Below, piece by piece: positions 16,227-25,920 of a stretch of DNA of 64,000 bases (its first letter is position 1; each line of letters begins with the position of its first letter). Made by a program: the position numbers and the translations under genes. This DNA is from Anaerosomatales bacterium (GTDB lineage: Bacteria; Actinomycetota; Coriobacteriia; Anaerosomatales; Anaerosomataceae): assembly GCA_030019445.1 (NCBI GenBank), contig JASEEU010000002.1, forward strand, positions 281,661 to 345,660, read 5' to 3'. Below the pieces are notes generated by a model. It saw only the letters and a list, made by a program, of their open reading frames with translations, searched no databases and was not told the DNA's origin.

Positions 16227-16897
16227 CGACGCTGCTCGAGGCGCGCGGGCTCACCGCTGACCGGCCCGGCGACGAGGGGCCGGTGCGCGTGCTCGACTCA
16301 GTCGACCTCGCGCTCGAGAGCGGCACGCTCACCGAGCTCGTCGGGCCCTCCGGCGCCGGCAAGACGACGCTGCTGCTCGCGCTCGCGCGACTGCTTCCCG
16401 ATGCGCGCGGGTCGCTCGCGCTCGACGGCGTCCCGGCGGAGGAGATCGACATCCCCGCGTGGCGGATGCGCGTCGCGCTTCTCCCGCAGCGCCCGACGAT
16501 GTTCGCCGGCACCGTCGCCGAGAACCTCCGCGTGCCGTGGCGGCTCGGCGTGCGCTCCGCTGAGAGCCCCCCGGACGACACGGCGCTTCGCGAGGCGCTC
16601 GATCGGGCGGGGCTGTCCGGCGTCGCGCTCGAGCGAGGCGCCACGCGGCTGTCGGTCGGCCAGGCGGCCCGTGTGGCGCTGCTGCGGGTGCTCCTCACGC
16701 GGCCACGCGTGCTGCTGCTCGACGAGCCCGACGCGAGCCTCGATGACGCCAGTGCCGAGCAGGTGCGCCGTTTCACCGCGGAGTTCGTCTCGGGAGGCGG
16801 TGCGGCGGTGCGTGTCAGCCACGCCCGGTCGGACGATGCCGCCGACCGGCGTGTCCGCCTGACGGGCGGCCGGCTCGAGGAGGTCGGCCGTGCCTGA
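16223..16897 (+). CDS. ABC transporter ATP-binding protein (FetA/YbbL-like)
   Basis: This 224-residue ATPase has Walker A GPSGAGKTTLL near residue 43, a Q-loop LLPQRPTMFAGTVAENLRVPW, a signature loop LSVGQAAR (a variant of LSGGQ) near 150 and Walker B VLLLDEPDASLD. The MFAGTVAENL region and the adjacent UPF0014 permease match the FetAB (YbbLM) system, proposed to export iron in E. coli. GTG 16223 overlaps the nitroreductase stop, and the 3' end overlaps the permease gene by eight bases. The true substrate is not shown by sequence. Confidence 0.85.
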   Translation: MTTLLEARGLTADRPGDEGPVRVLDSVDLALESGTLTELVGPSGAGKTTLLLALARLLPDARGSLALDGVPAEEIDIPAWRMRVALLPQRPTMFAGTVAENLRVPWRLGVRSAESPPDDTALREALDRAGLSGVALERGATRLSVGQAARVALLRVLLTRPRVLLLDEPDASLDDASAEQVRRFTAEFVSGGGAAVRVSHARSDDAADRRVRLTGGRLEEVGRA

Positions 16898-17702
16898 GGC
16901 CACTGCGGGCGTCATCGCGATCGGCTGGTGGGAGCTCGCGCTCGCGACCGTGTTCGTGGTCGTGTCAGGCGCCTTGTCGCTCGCCATGGGTCTCGGCCTC
17001 GGCAAGGATCTCGTCGTCGCGACCATCCGCACCTACGTGCAGCTGTTCGCGCTCGGATTCGTGCTGCGCTGGGTGTTCGAGAACCAGACGGGCCCGATCG
17101 TGCTCGCCCTGTTACTGGTCATGGTGCTGGCCGCGGCGCGGGTGGTCCTCAAGCGGGCGCCGAGCGCCCCGCGCGGGCTGTTCGGCAACGCGGCGCTCGC
17201 CATGGCGCTCACCGGCTTCACGGTGACGTTCGCGGTGACCGCCCTCATCGTGCGCGTTCCCGTCTGGTACCAGGCTCAGTACGTCCTGCCGATCGGCGGC
17301 ATGGTCATCGGCAACTCGATGACCGGCATCGCGCTCGCCATCGAGCGCCTCTTCGCCGACCTCGACGCGCGCTCCGGCGAGATGTTGACGCTCACCGCGC
17401 TGGGAGCCACGACCTGGGAAGCCGCACACCCGTCGATCAAGACCGCGCTCACCGCCGGGCTCGTGCCGACGATCAACTCGATGGCCGCGGTGGGCGTCGT
17501 CTTCATCCCGGGCATGATGACCGGCCAGATCCTCGCGGGGGCCGATCCGCTCGAGGCGACCAAGTACCAGATCGTCGTGATGCTCATGATCAGCGCGGCG
17601 ACCGCGATCGGCGCCATCGTGGCGGTGCTGCTCATGTACCGGCACCGGTTCACCGCCGAGGGGGTCTATCTGGAGCAGGGATTGCGCGGCGGCGCGTCGT
17701 AG
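16890..17702 (+). CDS. ABC transporter permease, UPF0014 family (FetB/YbbM-like)
   Basis: This 270-residue protein has about seven hydrophobic helices. The family block LPIGGMVIGNSMTGIALAIE (about residue 135) is followed by the conserved cytoplasmic TLTALGATTWEAAHPSIKTA and by VPTINSMAAVGVVFIPGMMTG. Together with the ATPase upstream it would form a FetAB-type exporter linked to iron homeostasis and oxidative stress resistance in enterobacteria. GTG 16890 overlaps the ATPase gene. Confidence 0.88.
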   Translation: MPEATAGVIAIGWWELALATVFVVVSGALSLAMGLGLGKDLVVATIRTYVQLFALGFVLRWVFENQTGPIVLALLLVMVLAAARVVLKRAPSAPRGLFGNAALAMALTGFTVTFAVTALIVRVPVWYQAQYVLPIGGMVIGNSMTGIALAIERLFADLDARSGEMLTLTALGATTWEAAHPSIKTALTAGLVPTINSMAAVGVVFIPGMMTGQILAGADPLEATKYQIVVMLMISAATAIGAIVAVLLMYRHRFTAEGVYLEQGLRGGAS

Positions 17703-17720
17703 TCCACCCACAGGGGCGTG

Positions 17721-17749
17721 TTGCCGCGACCCTTTCGGCCACCTATGCT
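17721..17749 (+). promoter_or_regulatory. Candidate promoter of the polyprenyl synthase gene
   Basis: TTGCCG (17721-17726), a 17-base spacer and TATGCT (17744-17749) match the sigma-70 type consensus at four positions in each hexamer. The site starts 18 bases after the permease stop and ends 61 bases before the TTG start. Confidence 0.5.
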
Positions 17750-17810
17750 ATGGTGCGTACCGCGGTCGGCGCAGCACGTCGCCGCGCGCGCCGGCCATTC
17801 GGGAGGGCTC

Positions 17811-18818
17811 TTGACCGGGTTCGAGCTGTATCTCAAGCGGAACGCCCGCACGGTAGACGAGTATCTTGCGACCTTCTTCTCCGATGGCGTCCACGAGGAC
17901 ATGCGACGGTATCTCTATGACCCGTTGCGCGCGTTCTCGGACAACGCGGGCAAGCGGCACCGCCCGCTGATCTGCCTGCTCGCGTGCGAGGCGGTCGGGG
18001 GAGATCCCGCGAAGGCCTGGCCGGCGGCCGCCGCGATCGAGCACTTCCACACCGCGGCGCTCATCCACGATGACATCGAGGACTCGTCACTGACGCGCCG
18101 GGACGAGCCCTGCATGCACGTGACCGAGGGTGTCGGCCTCGCCATCAACGCGGGGGACCTCGCGCTCGCCCTCGTGTGCGGCACCGTCGTCGACGACCCG
18201 GGGCTGGATGACTCCACGAAGCTGCGCGTGCTCTCCGAGCTCGTGTCGATGACGACGCGGACGATCGAGGGGCAGGCGCTCGACATCGGGTGGGCCCGGG
18301 ATGATCGCTTCGATCTCTCGGTCGACGACTACCTCGTGATGGCGAACCACAAGACCGCGTTCTACTCGGGCGGCGTGCCGCTCGCCGTCGGCGCGATCGT
18401 GGGCGGAGGCACCGACGAGCAGATCGACGCGTTGCGCCGGTTCGGCATGGCCGCGGGGCTCGCGTTCCAGATCCAGGACGACGTGTTGAACCTCATCGGC
18501 ACCAAGGAAGCGACTAAGAAGGACTTCCGGAGCGATCTGACCGAGGGGAAGCGGACGCTCGTCGCCATCCACGCGCTGCAGCACTCCCCGCACCGCTCGC
18601 GTCTCCTCGAGTTGCTCTCATCCCGCACGACCGATCTCGGCCGGCTCGATGAGGCCGTCGGCATCATGCGCGAGGCGGGCTCGGTCGACTACGCCAACGA
18701 CTACGCGCGGTCGCTCGTGCTGGACGCCAAGCGTGCCCTCGAAGACGCGCTTCCGCGCTCTAAGGCGAGGGACCTGCTGCTGTCCATGGCGGACTTCTTC
18801 ATCAAGCGCGCGAGCTGA
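17811..18818 (+). CDS. Polyprenyl (geranylgeranyl-type) diphosphate synthase
   Basis: This 335-residue class I prenyltransferase condenses isopentenyl diphosphate with allylic diphosphates. The first Asp-rich motif is LIHDDIEDSSLTRRDEP near residue 85 (DDxxD, shortened), with GKRHRPLICLL before it. The second is FQIQDDVLNLIG near 220. Chain length cannot be fixed from motif spacing alone. TTG 17811 follows GGGAGG by five bases and gives the normal N-terminus. It converges on the rhomboid gene across a GC hairpin. Confidence 0.9.
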   Translation: MTGFELYLKRNARTVDEYLATFFSDGVHEDMRRYLYDPLRAFSDNAGKRHRPLICLLACEAVGGDPAKAWPAAAAIEHFHTAALIHDDIEDSSLTRRDEPCMHVTEGVGLAINAGDLALALVCGTVVDDPGLDDSTKLRVLSELVSMTTRTIEGQALDIGWARDDRFDLSVDDYLVMANHKTAFYSGGVPLAVGAIVGGGTDEQIDALRRFGMAAGLAFQIQDDVLNLIGTKEATKKDFRSDLTEGKRTLVAIHALQHSPHRSRLLELLSSRTTDLGRLDEAVGIMREAGSVDYANDYARSLVLDAKRALEDALPRSKARDLLLSMADFFIKRAS

Positions 18819-18831
18819 TCGCGGCTCGCGC
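18808..18831 (+). terminator. Convergent-gene hairpin
   Basis: GCGCGAGC (18808-18815) and GCTCGCGC (18824-18831) form a perfect eight-pair stem around the stop region of the prenyl synthase gene, facing the end of the rhomboid gene. No T tract follows, so termination efficiency is uncertain. Confidence 0.45.
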
Positions 18832-18840
18832 CGCGCCACA

Positions 18841-20043
18841 TCACTCGGCCAGGAAGAAGGCGCTGTCCGCCATCGGCATCCAGGTGCTGCGTGGATAGGC
18901 CGAGGAGAACGCCCGCCAGACCTCCATGGCCTGCTCGCGATCACCCGACGCAAGGTAGACATGTGCCAGCCGGAAGGCGGCCTTCTCGGCTGATCGCGTC
19001 TCGGGCATTCGCTCGACGACCTGTGCGTACGCGTGCCCGGCGACATCGTGCGCGTCCGCTCCGTCGGCAAGGGCGGCGATGCCCATGAGGGCGCGCTCGG
19101 GGAGCGGGGGAGCGAGCGGGCCGGTCGCCCACCTCCGGTACGTATCGAGCGCCTCGCCGCGCTCTCCGTCCGCGATGAGCGCCTCGAGCATCGAGCCAAG
19201 CCTCTCTCCCGCGCGGACCGGGTCGGCGGCCTCTGCCTGCATCGCGGCTGCGACCGCGCGCTGCCGCCACGTGGGGTCGTCGGGATCCACGTCCGCCAGC
19301 CTGGCGTACTTCGACGCCGCGACGCCCGGCATCCCGCCGCTCTCGTAGCGGTCGGCCTCCTCGGCCAGCACCTCGAGGTCCTCGAGGCGCCGGTAGCCCG
19401 ACAGCCACGCCACGACCACACCGGCGAGGAAGCCCCCGACGTGCGCCCAATCGGCGACGCCGCTGAACGCTCCGGACCCGGCTGTGAGGAGGCCGGCGAG
19501 CAGCTGCCCGGCGAACCAGAAGCCGAGCCCGACGTACGCGGGAACCTCGAAGGTGCCCGCGCGCGGGAAGAAGAGCAGCAGGAAGAACCACCACACCTTG
19601 ATGGGCGTGCGATACCGGCGGACCGCGAAGCAGCCCATTATCGAGGCGATCGCCCCCGAGGTGCCGATGACGGGGAAGTACAGGTGCTCGGGCGCGACCG
19701 CGAACGTCACGACGGTGTGCAGCGCCAGGGCGCACGCGCCGCCGAGCAGATAGAGCGTCGCGAACCGTGCGGGACCGATCGCGTCCTCGAGCGCCGCGCC
19801 GAACAGCCACAGGAAGTAGAGGTTGAGGAGCAGGTGCGCCGGCGACGCGTGCACGAACATGCTCGTGAACCACGTGTAGAGGCCGCTCCATGCCGGCGTG
19901 AAGCCGAGCGTCCGTATGATGGCCTCGGGGTCGTACTGCTGGACGCCGAAGCACACCAGATTCACAGCGATGATGGCCGAGGTCGCCCAGGGCCACTGTT
20001 CGATCCGCTGGCCCACACGGTACGGCAGCAGCAGGAAGAACAC
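18841..20043 (-). CDS. Rhomboid family intramembrane serine protease with C-terminal repeat domain
   Basis: This 400-residue protein has about six membrane helices in its first 235 residues. The catalytic Ser lies in FPVIGTSGAIASIMG near residue 120, and the partner His in ADWAHVGGFLAG near 195. WFTSMFVHASPAHLLLNLYFLW matches the helix 2 His/Asn oxyanion region. Residues about 240-400 form a soluble helical region with TPR-like character. It would cleave membrane-embedded substrates. GTG 20043 follows GGGGGAG by three bases. It diverges from the flavodiiron gene. Confidence 0.9.
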   Translation of the reverse strand: MFFLLLPYRVGQRIEQWPWATSAIIAVNLVCFGVQQYDPEAIIRTLGFTPAWSGLYTWFTSMFVHASPAHLLLNLYFLWLFGAALEDAIGPARFATLYLLGGACALALHTVVTFAVAPEHLYFPVIGTSGAIASIMGCFAVRRYRTPIKVWWFFLLLFFPRAGTFEVPAYVGLGFWFAGQLLAGLLTAGSGAFSGVADWAHVGGFLAGVVVAWLSGYRRLEDLEVLAEEADRYESGGMPGVAASKYARLADVDPDDPTWRQRAVAAAMQAEAADPVRAGERLGSMLEALIADGERGEALDTYRRWATGPLAPPLPERALMGIAALADGADAHDVAGHAYAQVVERMPETRSAEKAAFRLAHVYLASGDREQAMEVWRAFSSAYPRSTWMPMADSAFFLAE

Positions 20044-20187
20044 GCGCTCCCCCCGATTGCGTCGATTCCCCGTCACATCGTCCCATACGGGGGCGCGCCG
20101 CGCCAAGCCGGGCGAGGCGGCGAGGCTCGGCCCCCGGTATCGGGTACCATCCACAGGGTGAACGACGTGCGAACGGAGGAGTGCGAC

Positions 20188-21375
20188 ATGCGTGCAGTGC
20201 CTGTCTCGGAAGGCATCCATTGGGTGGGCGCCATCGATTGGAATCTGCGGGACTTCCACGGCTACGAGACACCGCGCGGGACCACGTACAACGCGTACCT
20301 GGTGTCGGGCGCCGACTCGACCGCGCTCATCGACACCGTGAAGCAGCCGTTCGTGCCGGAGCTGCTCTCCCGCATCTCGGAGATCATCGATCCCGCCGAG
20401 ATAGACCTCATCGTCGTCAACCACGTCGAGCCGGACCACAACGGCGGGCTCGTCGACGTCATCGAGGCGTGCCCGCAGGCGCGCGTCGTCGCGTCGCCAT
20501 CCGGCGTGCGCGGGGTCGCCGAGTACCACGACGGACTCGAGATCGAAGCGGTGAAGGCCGGCGACGTCATCGACCTGGGCGGGCGGACGCTGCGGTTCCT
20601 GCCGATGCCGATGGTGCACTGGCCCGACTCGATGTTCACCTACTGCGCCGAGTCGCGCACGCTGATGCCGAACGACGCGTTCGGCCAGCACATGGCGTCA
20701 TCCGAGCGGTTCGCGGACGAGGTCGGTCTCTCGCTCGCACTCACCGAGCTCGGCATCTACTACGCGAACATCCTGATGCCGCTCGGCGCGCAGGTCGCCA
20801 AGGCGGTCGCCAAAGTCGCCGAGGCGGGGTGGGAGCCCGCGATCGTCGCGCCCTCGCACGGCGTCATCTGGCGCGGGGACGCGCTGCCCGCGGCTATCCA
20901 GGAGTACGGCCGCTGGACCGAGGGGATGCGCGAAGACCGCATCGTGCTCGCGTACTCGACGATGTGGGGTTCCACGGACACGCTCGCCAAGCGGATCGCC
21001 GACGGCATCGCGGCCGAGGGCGTCGATGTCCGGCTCCATGACCTCGCCGTGTCGCGCCTCGCCGACATCACCTACGACTTGCTCGAGGCCAAGGCGTTCG
21101 TGCTCGGCTCGCCGACGCTGCACCACGGCATGCTCTACCGTGTGAGCGGCTACCTCACGTACCTGGAGGGCCTCAAGCCGAGCGACCGGCTGGCCGCCGT
21201 GTTCGGCTCCTACGGGTGGAGCAGCGGTGCCACCAAGCAGATGCGCGAGCGCCTGGAGGCGATCGGGTTCGAGATGCCGTTCGAGGACCACACCGTCAAG
21301 TTCCGGCCTGATCACGACGACCTCATTGCCGCCGAGGAGTGGGGACGCGCGATCGCCCGGGCCGTGAAGGCGTAG
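20188..21375 (+). CDS. A-type flavodiiron protein (FprA-like)
   Basis: This 395-residue protein joins a metallo-beta-lactamase-like diiron domain to a flavodoxin domain, and reduces O2 to water or NO to N2O. Diiron ligands are visible in NHVEPDHNG (His79, Glu81, Asp83, His84), MVHWPDSMF, NDAFGQH and APSHGVIWRG. The flavodoxin half has AYSTMWGSTDTLAKRI near residue 255 as the FMN phosphate loop. GGAGGAG precedes ATG 20188. A TACCAT at 20145-20150 may be a -10. It is cytoplasmic and marks an oxygen-sensitive lifestyle. Confidence 0.94.
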   Translation: MRAVPVSEGIHWVGAIDWNLRDFHGYETPRGTTYNAYLVSGADSTALIDTVKQPFVPELLSRISEIIDPAEIDLIVVNHVEPDHNGGLVDVIEACPQARVVASPSGVRGVAEYHDGLEIEAVKAGDVIDLGGRTLRFLPMPMVHWPDSMFTYCAESRTLMPNDAFGQHMASSERFADEVGLSLALTELGIYYANILMPLGAQVAKAVAKVAEAGWEPAIVAPSHGVIWRGDALPAAIQEYGRWTEGMREDRIVLAYSTMWGSTDTLAKRIADGIAAEGVDVRLHDLAVSRLADITYDLLEAKAFVLGSPTLHHGMLYRVSGYLTYLEGLKPSDRLAAVFGSYGWSSGATKQMRERLEAIGFEMPFEDHTVKFRPDHDDLIAAEEWGRAIARAVKA

Positions 21376-21404
21376 GCGACCTGGTCCCGCGGCGCTTCGT
21401 CTGC

Positions 21405-22643
21405 CTAGACCTCCGCGAGCAGGGCGACGATGAAGCGCGCCGCCTCGGCGAGCAGTTCGGCGTCGACGACGTCCGGCGTGTCGGCGGGGGTGTGCGAGAT
21501 CACGCCCGACGCCGTCGCGAAGTCGGTCGACGTGAGCGCGAGCGCCGGCACACCGCGCAGAGCGAATACCATGTGGTCGCTGGCGGGCCACTGTGCTCCC
21601 TCGGCAACCGAGCCGAAGCGCGCCATGACGTCGCGGATGCGACCGGCCATCTCCTCCCCGACGCCGTAGAGGGAGCATGCCGTCGGGCCGCCCGGCAACC
21701 CCGCACCGTCGATATTGACCATGAGGGCGATGTCGGAGACGTCGGGACGGGCCGCGAGATAGGCGACCTCGCCGGGGGACGTCGTGTGGTCCTCGCCGTT
21801 GAACGGCACGAACTCGATCTCACGCGCCGTGCGCGAGCCTGCGAGCGCTTCGGCGACTTCGAGCAGCACGGCCACGCCGCCGGCGTTGTCGAGCGCTCCC
21901 GGCGTCCCGTGCGTGGTGTCGAAGTGCGCCGCCACCACGACCCGCCCCGCCTGCGCGCCCGGCATCCGCCCGATCGGTTGCGTCCCGTACGATGCGCGCG
22001 TCTCGGAGTCGATGCGCACACGCACCGGCTCCCCGGCGTGCGCGGCGAGCGCGGCGCCATCGGCCTCGCCGAGATAGGCCGATGGGATGCGGAACGTGAC
22101 GTCTTCGATGAGCGGGAACGGCGAGCGCCCGCCGGTCATGGCGTCCTTCCCGGTGGCCGAGACCACCGCGACGGGCTCGAGCGCCTCGATCGCCTCGAGC
22201 ACGGCGGTGTCCTCCGGGTTCTGGTACCAGGGGTAGCCGCGCGGCGTGAGCTGGGCGCTCGCGATCTCCCCGTGCAGCAGCAGCACGGCGCCGGTCGAGT
22301 CGACGCCCGCGAGCTTCTCGGCCGTCTCGACGCACACGAGCGGGCCGACGGCGTCGATCCCCGCCGAGAAGGGCCCCGGAAGCGCGGGGACGGCGAAGTC
22401 TCCCGCGATGACCTCGGCCGTGCCGGCGCGCCATTGGGGGACATCGAAGCGGTGCTCATCCACGACACAGCCCGCCCGACGGAGCGCACCGGCGACGTAC
22501 GCGGCCGCTTCGCGGTTGGCGTCGCTCCCGGGGAAGCGGTCGGGGCCGAGCGAGCACAGCGCGCGCACGTGACCGGCGATACGCGTGGCGCTCGGCGTGC
22601 GCTCCTCGGCAGGTCCGTTCGTGTCCGTTTCCGTTGCAGACAT
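21405..22643 (-). CDS. M28 family zinc aminopeptidase
   Basis: This 412-residue protein has the M28 metal-binding pattern: VVAAHFDTTHGTPGALDNAGG (His then Asp), FVPFNGEDHTTSPGE (Glu base and ligand), VNIDGAG and a late SHTPADTPD His. A protease-associated-type insert occupies residues about 80-210. Substrates are N-terminal residues of peptides. There is no clear signal peptide. AAGGGGG precedes ATG 22643 by about five bases. It converges on the flavodiiron gene, with 29 bases between. Confidence 0.9.
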   Translation of the reverse strand: MSATETDTNGPAEERTPSATRIAGHVRALCSLGPDRFPGSDANREAAAYVAGALRRAGCVVDEHRFDVPQWRAGTAEVIAGDFAVPALPGPFSAGIDAVGPLVCVETAEKLAGVDSTGAVLLLHGEIASAQLTPRGYPWYQNPEDTAVLEAIEALEPVAVVSATGKDAMTGGRSPFPLIEDVTFRIPSAYLGEADGAALAAHAGEPVRVRIDSETRASYGTQPIGRMPGAQAGRVVVAAHFDTTHGTPGALDNAGGVAVLLEVAEALAGSRTAREIEFVPFNGEDHTTSPGEVAYLAARPDVSDIALMVNIDGAGLPGGPTACSLYGVGEEMAGRIRDVMARFGSVAEGAQWPASDHMVFALRGVPALALTSTDFATASGVISHTPADTPDVVDAELLAEAARFIVALLAEV

Positions 22644-22822
22644 GGCTGCCCCCTTGTCGCATGCGCCATCCGGTCGGTCTCGAGCATACCGGTCGCCGCC
22701 GGCTCCGCACACCCTGGGCATGGCGGGTCGGCGTCTGCGACAATGGCGAGCAGCGGGACGGTGCCGCCACCACGACCCCGGGGTACACATACGATGCCGG
22801 ACGAACGACGAGCGGGGAACGC

Positions 22823-24232
22823 ATGACGAAGCGTCGAGCAGACATGTGGGCGGAGCAGGGTACGGACCTGCCGGCGGCGCGTCTGGCCGCGCTGCTCAAG
22901 GTGAGCAGCTCCATCGCCTCATCGCTCGATCTCACGGTGGTGCTGCAGACGGCGATCGACGCGGCGGTCGAGGTCCTCGAGTTGGACACCGGCGCGTTCT
23001 ACCTCCTGGACCACCAGTCGCTCTTCCTCGGCGCCACGACGCCGCCGCTCCCGCCCGACATGCCTGCCGAGCTGCGGCATGCCGCGATGAGCGACCACCC
23101 GCACATCCGCGAGGCGGTCGAGACCGGCGTCGTCGTGCAGGTGCACGACGCTCCCGCCGCCGCCCTCACGGCGCAGGAGCGGATGGTGGTCGAAACGCGC
23201 GGCCTCCGGTCGGTGCTCTACGTGCCGCTCATGCACGAGGACGCCGCGGTCGGCGTCCTCATCGTGGGGACGCAGACGACGACACGGCGGTTCGCCGAGG
23301 AGGACATCGCGCTGTGCTGGCTGCTGTCCACGCAGATCGCGCTCGCGGTGATGAACGCACGACTGCACGAGTCGGTGCTGCGCGCGAACACCGAGATCAA
23401 ACGCATCAACGAGCACCTCGAGACGCTCGTCGCCGAGCGCACCCAGGAGCTCGCGGCTGCCAACGAGGAGCTGCGCAGCCAGGCCGAGGAGCTTCAGTGC
23501 CAGGCCGCCGAGCTCGAGGAGGCGGCGGATTCGCTGGCTGCGTCGAACGAGGCGCGCGCCCGCTTCCTGCGCGCGGTCAACCACGAGCTGCGCTCGCCCC
23601 TCGGCACGATCATCGGCGCGTCCGACCTCCTTGCGATCGATCACGCGGGCGAGCTCTCGGCAGATCAGAGGCGGCAAGCCGAGATGATCGGCGCCGCGGC
23701 GCGTCATCTGCTTGCGCTCGCCGAGAGCGTGCTCGATCTCTCGCGCATCGACGCCGGCGTCCTCGAGCTTGCCGTCGAGCGGATCGACGCAGTCGCCCTC
23801 GCGGACGCGTGCGCTGACGCGGCATCGACGGCCGCCGCTGACAAGGGGCTCGAGCTCATCCGCGTGCTGCCCGATGCGGCGCTCCCGATGACGAGCGATC
23901 CCGTCCGACTGCGGCAGATCCTCACGAACCTGCTCGACAACGCCGTGAAGTACACCCCGAGCGGAACGATCACCCTCGCGGTGGCCGAGGCGCGGCCCGG
24001 GACCGTGACCTTCTCGGTACGCGACACCGGCCCCGGCATCCCCTGCGGGGAGGCCGAGGCGGTGTTCGAGGAGTTCTACCGCCGGGCGGACGGACGCTCC
24101 GTGGCCGCCGGGGCAGGCCTCGGGCTCGCGATCGCGCGCGGTCTCGTGCAGGCGCTCGGGGGCGAGCTCGCCCTGCGGTCTGCCGAGGGCGAGGGCTGCA
24201 CGTTCACGCTCACGCTGCCCGCCGACCGCTAG
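22823..24232 (+). CDS. GAF-domain sensor histidine kinase
   Basis: This 469-residue protein has no membrane helices. A GAF domain spans about residues 20-175, followed by a coiled coil (NTEIKRINEHLETLVAERTQ onward). The HisKA H-box is NHELRSPLG near residue 255, and the HATPase region carries NLLDNAVKYTPSG, VRDTGPGI and GLGLAIARGLV. It should autophosphorylate in response to a small ligand or redox signal sensed by GAF. No response regulator is adjacent, so its partner lies elsewhere. ATG 22823 follows GCGGGG. Confidence 0.92.
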   Translation: MTKRRADMWAEQGTDLPAARLAALLKVSSSIASSLDLTVVLQTAIDAAVEVLELDTGAFYLLDHQSLFLGATTPPLPPDMPAELRHAAMSDHPHIREAVETGVVVQVHDAPAAALTAQERMVVETRGLRSVLYVPLMHEDAAVGVLIVGTQTTTRRFAEEDIALCWLLSTQIALAVMNARLHESVLRANTEIKRINEHLETLVAERTQELAAANEELRSQAEELQCQAAELEEAADSLAASNEARARFLRAVNHELRSPLGTIIGASDLLAIDHAGELSADQRRQAEMIGAAARHLLALAESVLDLSRIDAGVLELAVERIDAVALADACADAASTAAADKGLELIRVLPDAALPMTSDPVRLRQILTNLLDNAVKYTPSGTITLAVAEARPGTVTFSVRDTGPGIPCGEAEAVFEEFYRRADGRSVAAGAGLGLAIARGLVQALGGELALRSAEGEGCTFTLTLPADR

Positions 24233-24235
24233 GCG

Positions 24236-25126
24236 TCAGTCGCCGCATCCCTTCCAGCGCTCGAGCGCGTCGACCGCTTCGGCCACCGAGAGGGCGGGGT
24301 CGGGCGCAGCGTCGTCGCGCTCGCGGAGACGCGCGAACAACTCGGCGAGGATCGGGGGCTTGATGTTCCCCTCAGCGAGCGCGTCGGGGCTCGCGAAGAG
24401 CTCGGCTGGCGTGCCGTAGAGGACGATCGATCCGCCCGGCGCGAGCACGTACGCGTAATCCGCGAACTCGGGCACGGCGTCGATGTCGTGCGTGGAGAGG
24501 ATCACGGTCACGCCGCGCTCGCTGGCGAGCGTATCGAGCAGCGCGAGCAGCGACGCGCGCGAGGCCGGGTCGAGGCCCTCGAAGGGCTCGTCCAGGACGA
24601 GCAGCTCGGGCTCCATCACGAGCGCACCCGCCAGCGCGGCCTTGCGCTTCTCGCCTCCCGACAGGTTGTGCGGCACACGCTCCGCCAGCGACCCGATGCC
24701 GAGCAGGTCGAGCGCGCGCTTGACTCGCTCGACCACCTCGGCCTCATCGAGCCCGTACTGGCGCGGCGAGAAGGCCACGTCGTCGAAGACGGTCGGTGCG
24801 AGGAGCTGCTCGTCCACGTTCTGCAGGACGACGCCCACGCGTCGCCGGATGTCGCGCCATCGGTCGGCTGGCGGCACGCCGAAGACGCTCACCTCGCCCT
24901 CCTGCGGCTTCATGAGGCCGAGGATGTGGAAGAGCATGGTCGTCTTGCCGGCGCCGTTCGGGCCGAGGACCGCCACCCGGGCACCCCGGTGCGCCAGGAA
25001 GTCGAGGCCGCACAGGTGCACCGTCGTGCCGTCCTCGTAGGTGTGCCGCACGCAGCTGATGCGCACGATCTCGTCTGCCCCGGCGAGGTGGCCGTGGTCA
25101 TGACTGTGGTGCGTGGTCGCGGTCAT
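24236..25126 (-). CDS. cbiO: Cobalt/nickel ECF transporter ATPase (CbiO-like)
   Basis: This 296-residue ATPase carries Walker A GPNGAGKTTMLFHILG near residue 53, a Q-loop LQNVDEQL, signature NLSGGEKRKAALAGAL and Walker B LLVLDEPFEGLDP. FSPRQYGL and the acidic Q-loop follow CbiO/NikO proteins. The N-terminus is His-rich (HHSHDHGH), suggesting metal contact. It powers the CbiM/CbiQ uptake system encoded upstream. CGGAGG precedes ATG 25126, which overlaps the cbiQ stop by four bases. Confidence 0.9.
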   Translation of the reverse strand: MTATTHHSHDHGHLAGADEIVRISCVRHTYEDGTTVHLCGLDFLAHRGARVAVLGPNGAGKTTMLFHILGLMKPQEGEVSVFGVPPADRWRDIRRRVGVVLQNVDEQLLAPTVFDDVAFSPRQYGLDEAEVVERVKRALDLLGIGSLAERVPHNLSGGEKRKAALAGALVMEPELLVLDEPFEGLDPASRASLLALLDTLASERGVTVILSTHDIDAVPEFADYAYVLAPGGSIVLYGTPAELFASPDALAEGNIKPPILAELFARLRERDDAAPDPALSVAEAVDALERWKGCGD

Positions 25127-25920
25127 CGGTGCCTCCGTCCGTACATGATGCCGATCGCGCACGCGACGGCTCCCGTGACCGCCGCGATCCAGGAGTAGCC
25201 GGCCAGCGACGGGAGTGCCCGGAACAGCGCTATGGTCGCAAGCCCGAGAGCGGCGGCAAGGACGGCGCCGGCGTCTGCAGCGGGCGACGCCGATCGTCGG
25301 GGCGTCACGCGCAGGCCCCCCTCATAGCCGCGCAGATAGAGGATGTCGTACTCGCGCTGCGCGAGGTCGAACGAGTAGAGCAGCAGGCCGCCGAGCGCGC
25401 GCGTCGTCGCCTTCGCGGAACGCAGGGGCTGGCGAGCCGAGACGCCCGCGCGCAGGCGGACGGCGCGGGTGAGGTCGGCGAGCTTCTCGGCCAGGATGAA
25501 GAGCGAGCGGTACGTCATGAGCAGCGCGTCGCCGACGATGCCCGGGGTGATGCGCTGGATGGGGGCGAAGACCTGCGGATACGGCGTGGTGAACATGAGC
25601 GTGACGACCGTGAACGCCGCGGTGACCGCCTTGAGGACGATCAGGAGGGCGGTCACCGCGCCGGGCGCGGCGGCGAACGCGAAGACGAGCGCGAACAGCG
25701 CGGGATAGAGCGCGAGCACCCACATCGAGCGCAGCGGCAGACGGAGCGCGGCGGCGCCGCCCGCCAGCGCGAGGAGCACGCCGAAGAGCGCCACCGGGTC
25801 GTTCGCCGCAACCACTCCGGCGATGACGAGCGTGGCAGCGACGAGCTTGCTCGCCGGTGTGGCGCGGTGCAGCGCGCTGGAGCCCAGCACGGCCGACCGG
25901 TCTATCGCCGTGACATCCAC
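25123..25920 (-). CDS. cbiQ: Cobalt/nickel ECF transporter transmembrane component (CbiQ-like)
   Basis: This 265-residue protein has about five hydrophobic segments. A conserved cytoplasmic region contains MTYRSLFILAEKLADLTRA (about residue 140), where the Ala-Arg motif that docks with the ATPase is expected, and a YILYLRGYEGG-like end (here YDILYLRGYEGG). It couples CbiO hydrolysis to CbiM. GTG 25920 overlaps the cbiM stop by one base, so all three transporter genes share one transcript. Confidence 0.88.
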   Translation of the reverse strand: MDVTAIDRSAVLGSSALHRATPASKLVAATLVIAGVVAANDPVALFGVLLALAGGAAALRLPLRSMWVLALYPALFALVFAFAAAPGAVTALLIVLKAVTAAFTVVTLMFTTPYPQVFAPIQRITPGIVGDALLMTYRSLFILAEKLADLTRAVRLRAGVSARQPLRSAKATTRALGGLLLYSFDLAQREYDILYLRGYEGGLRVTPRRSASPAADAGAVLAAALGLATIALFRALPSLAGYSWIAAVTGAVACAIGIMYGRRHR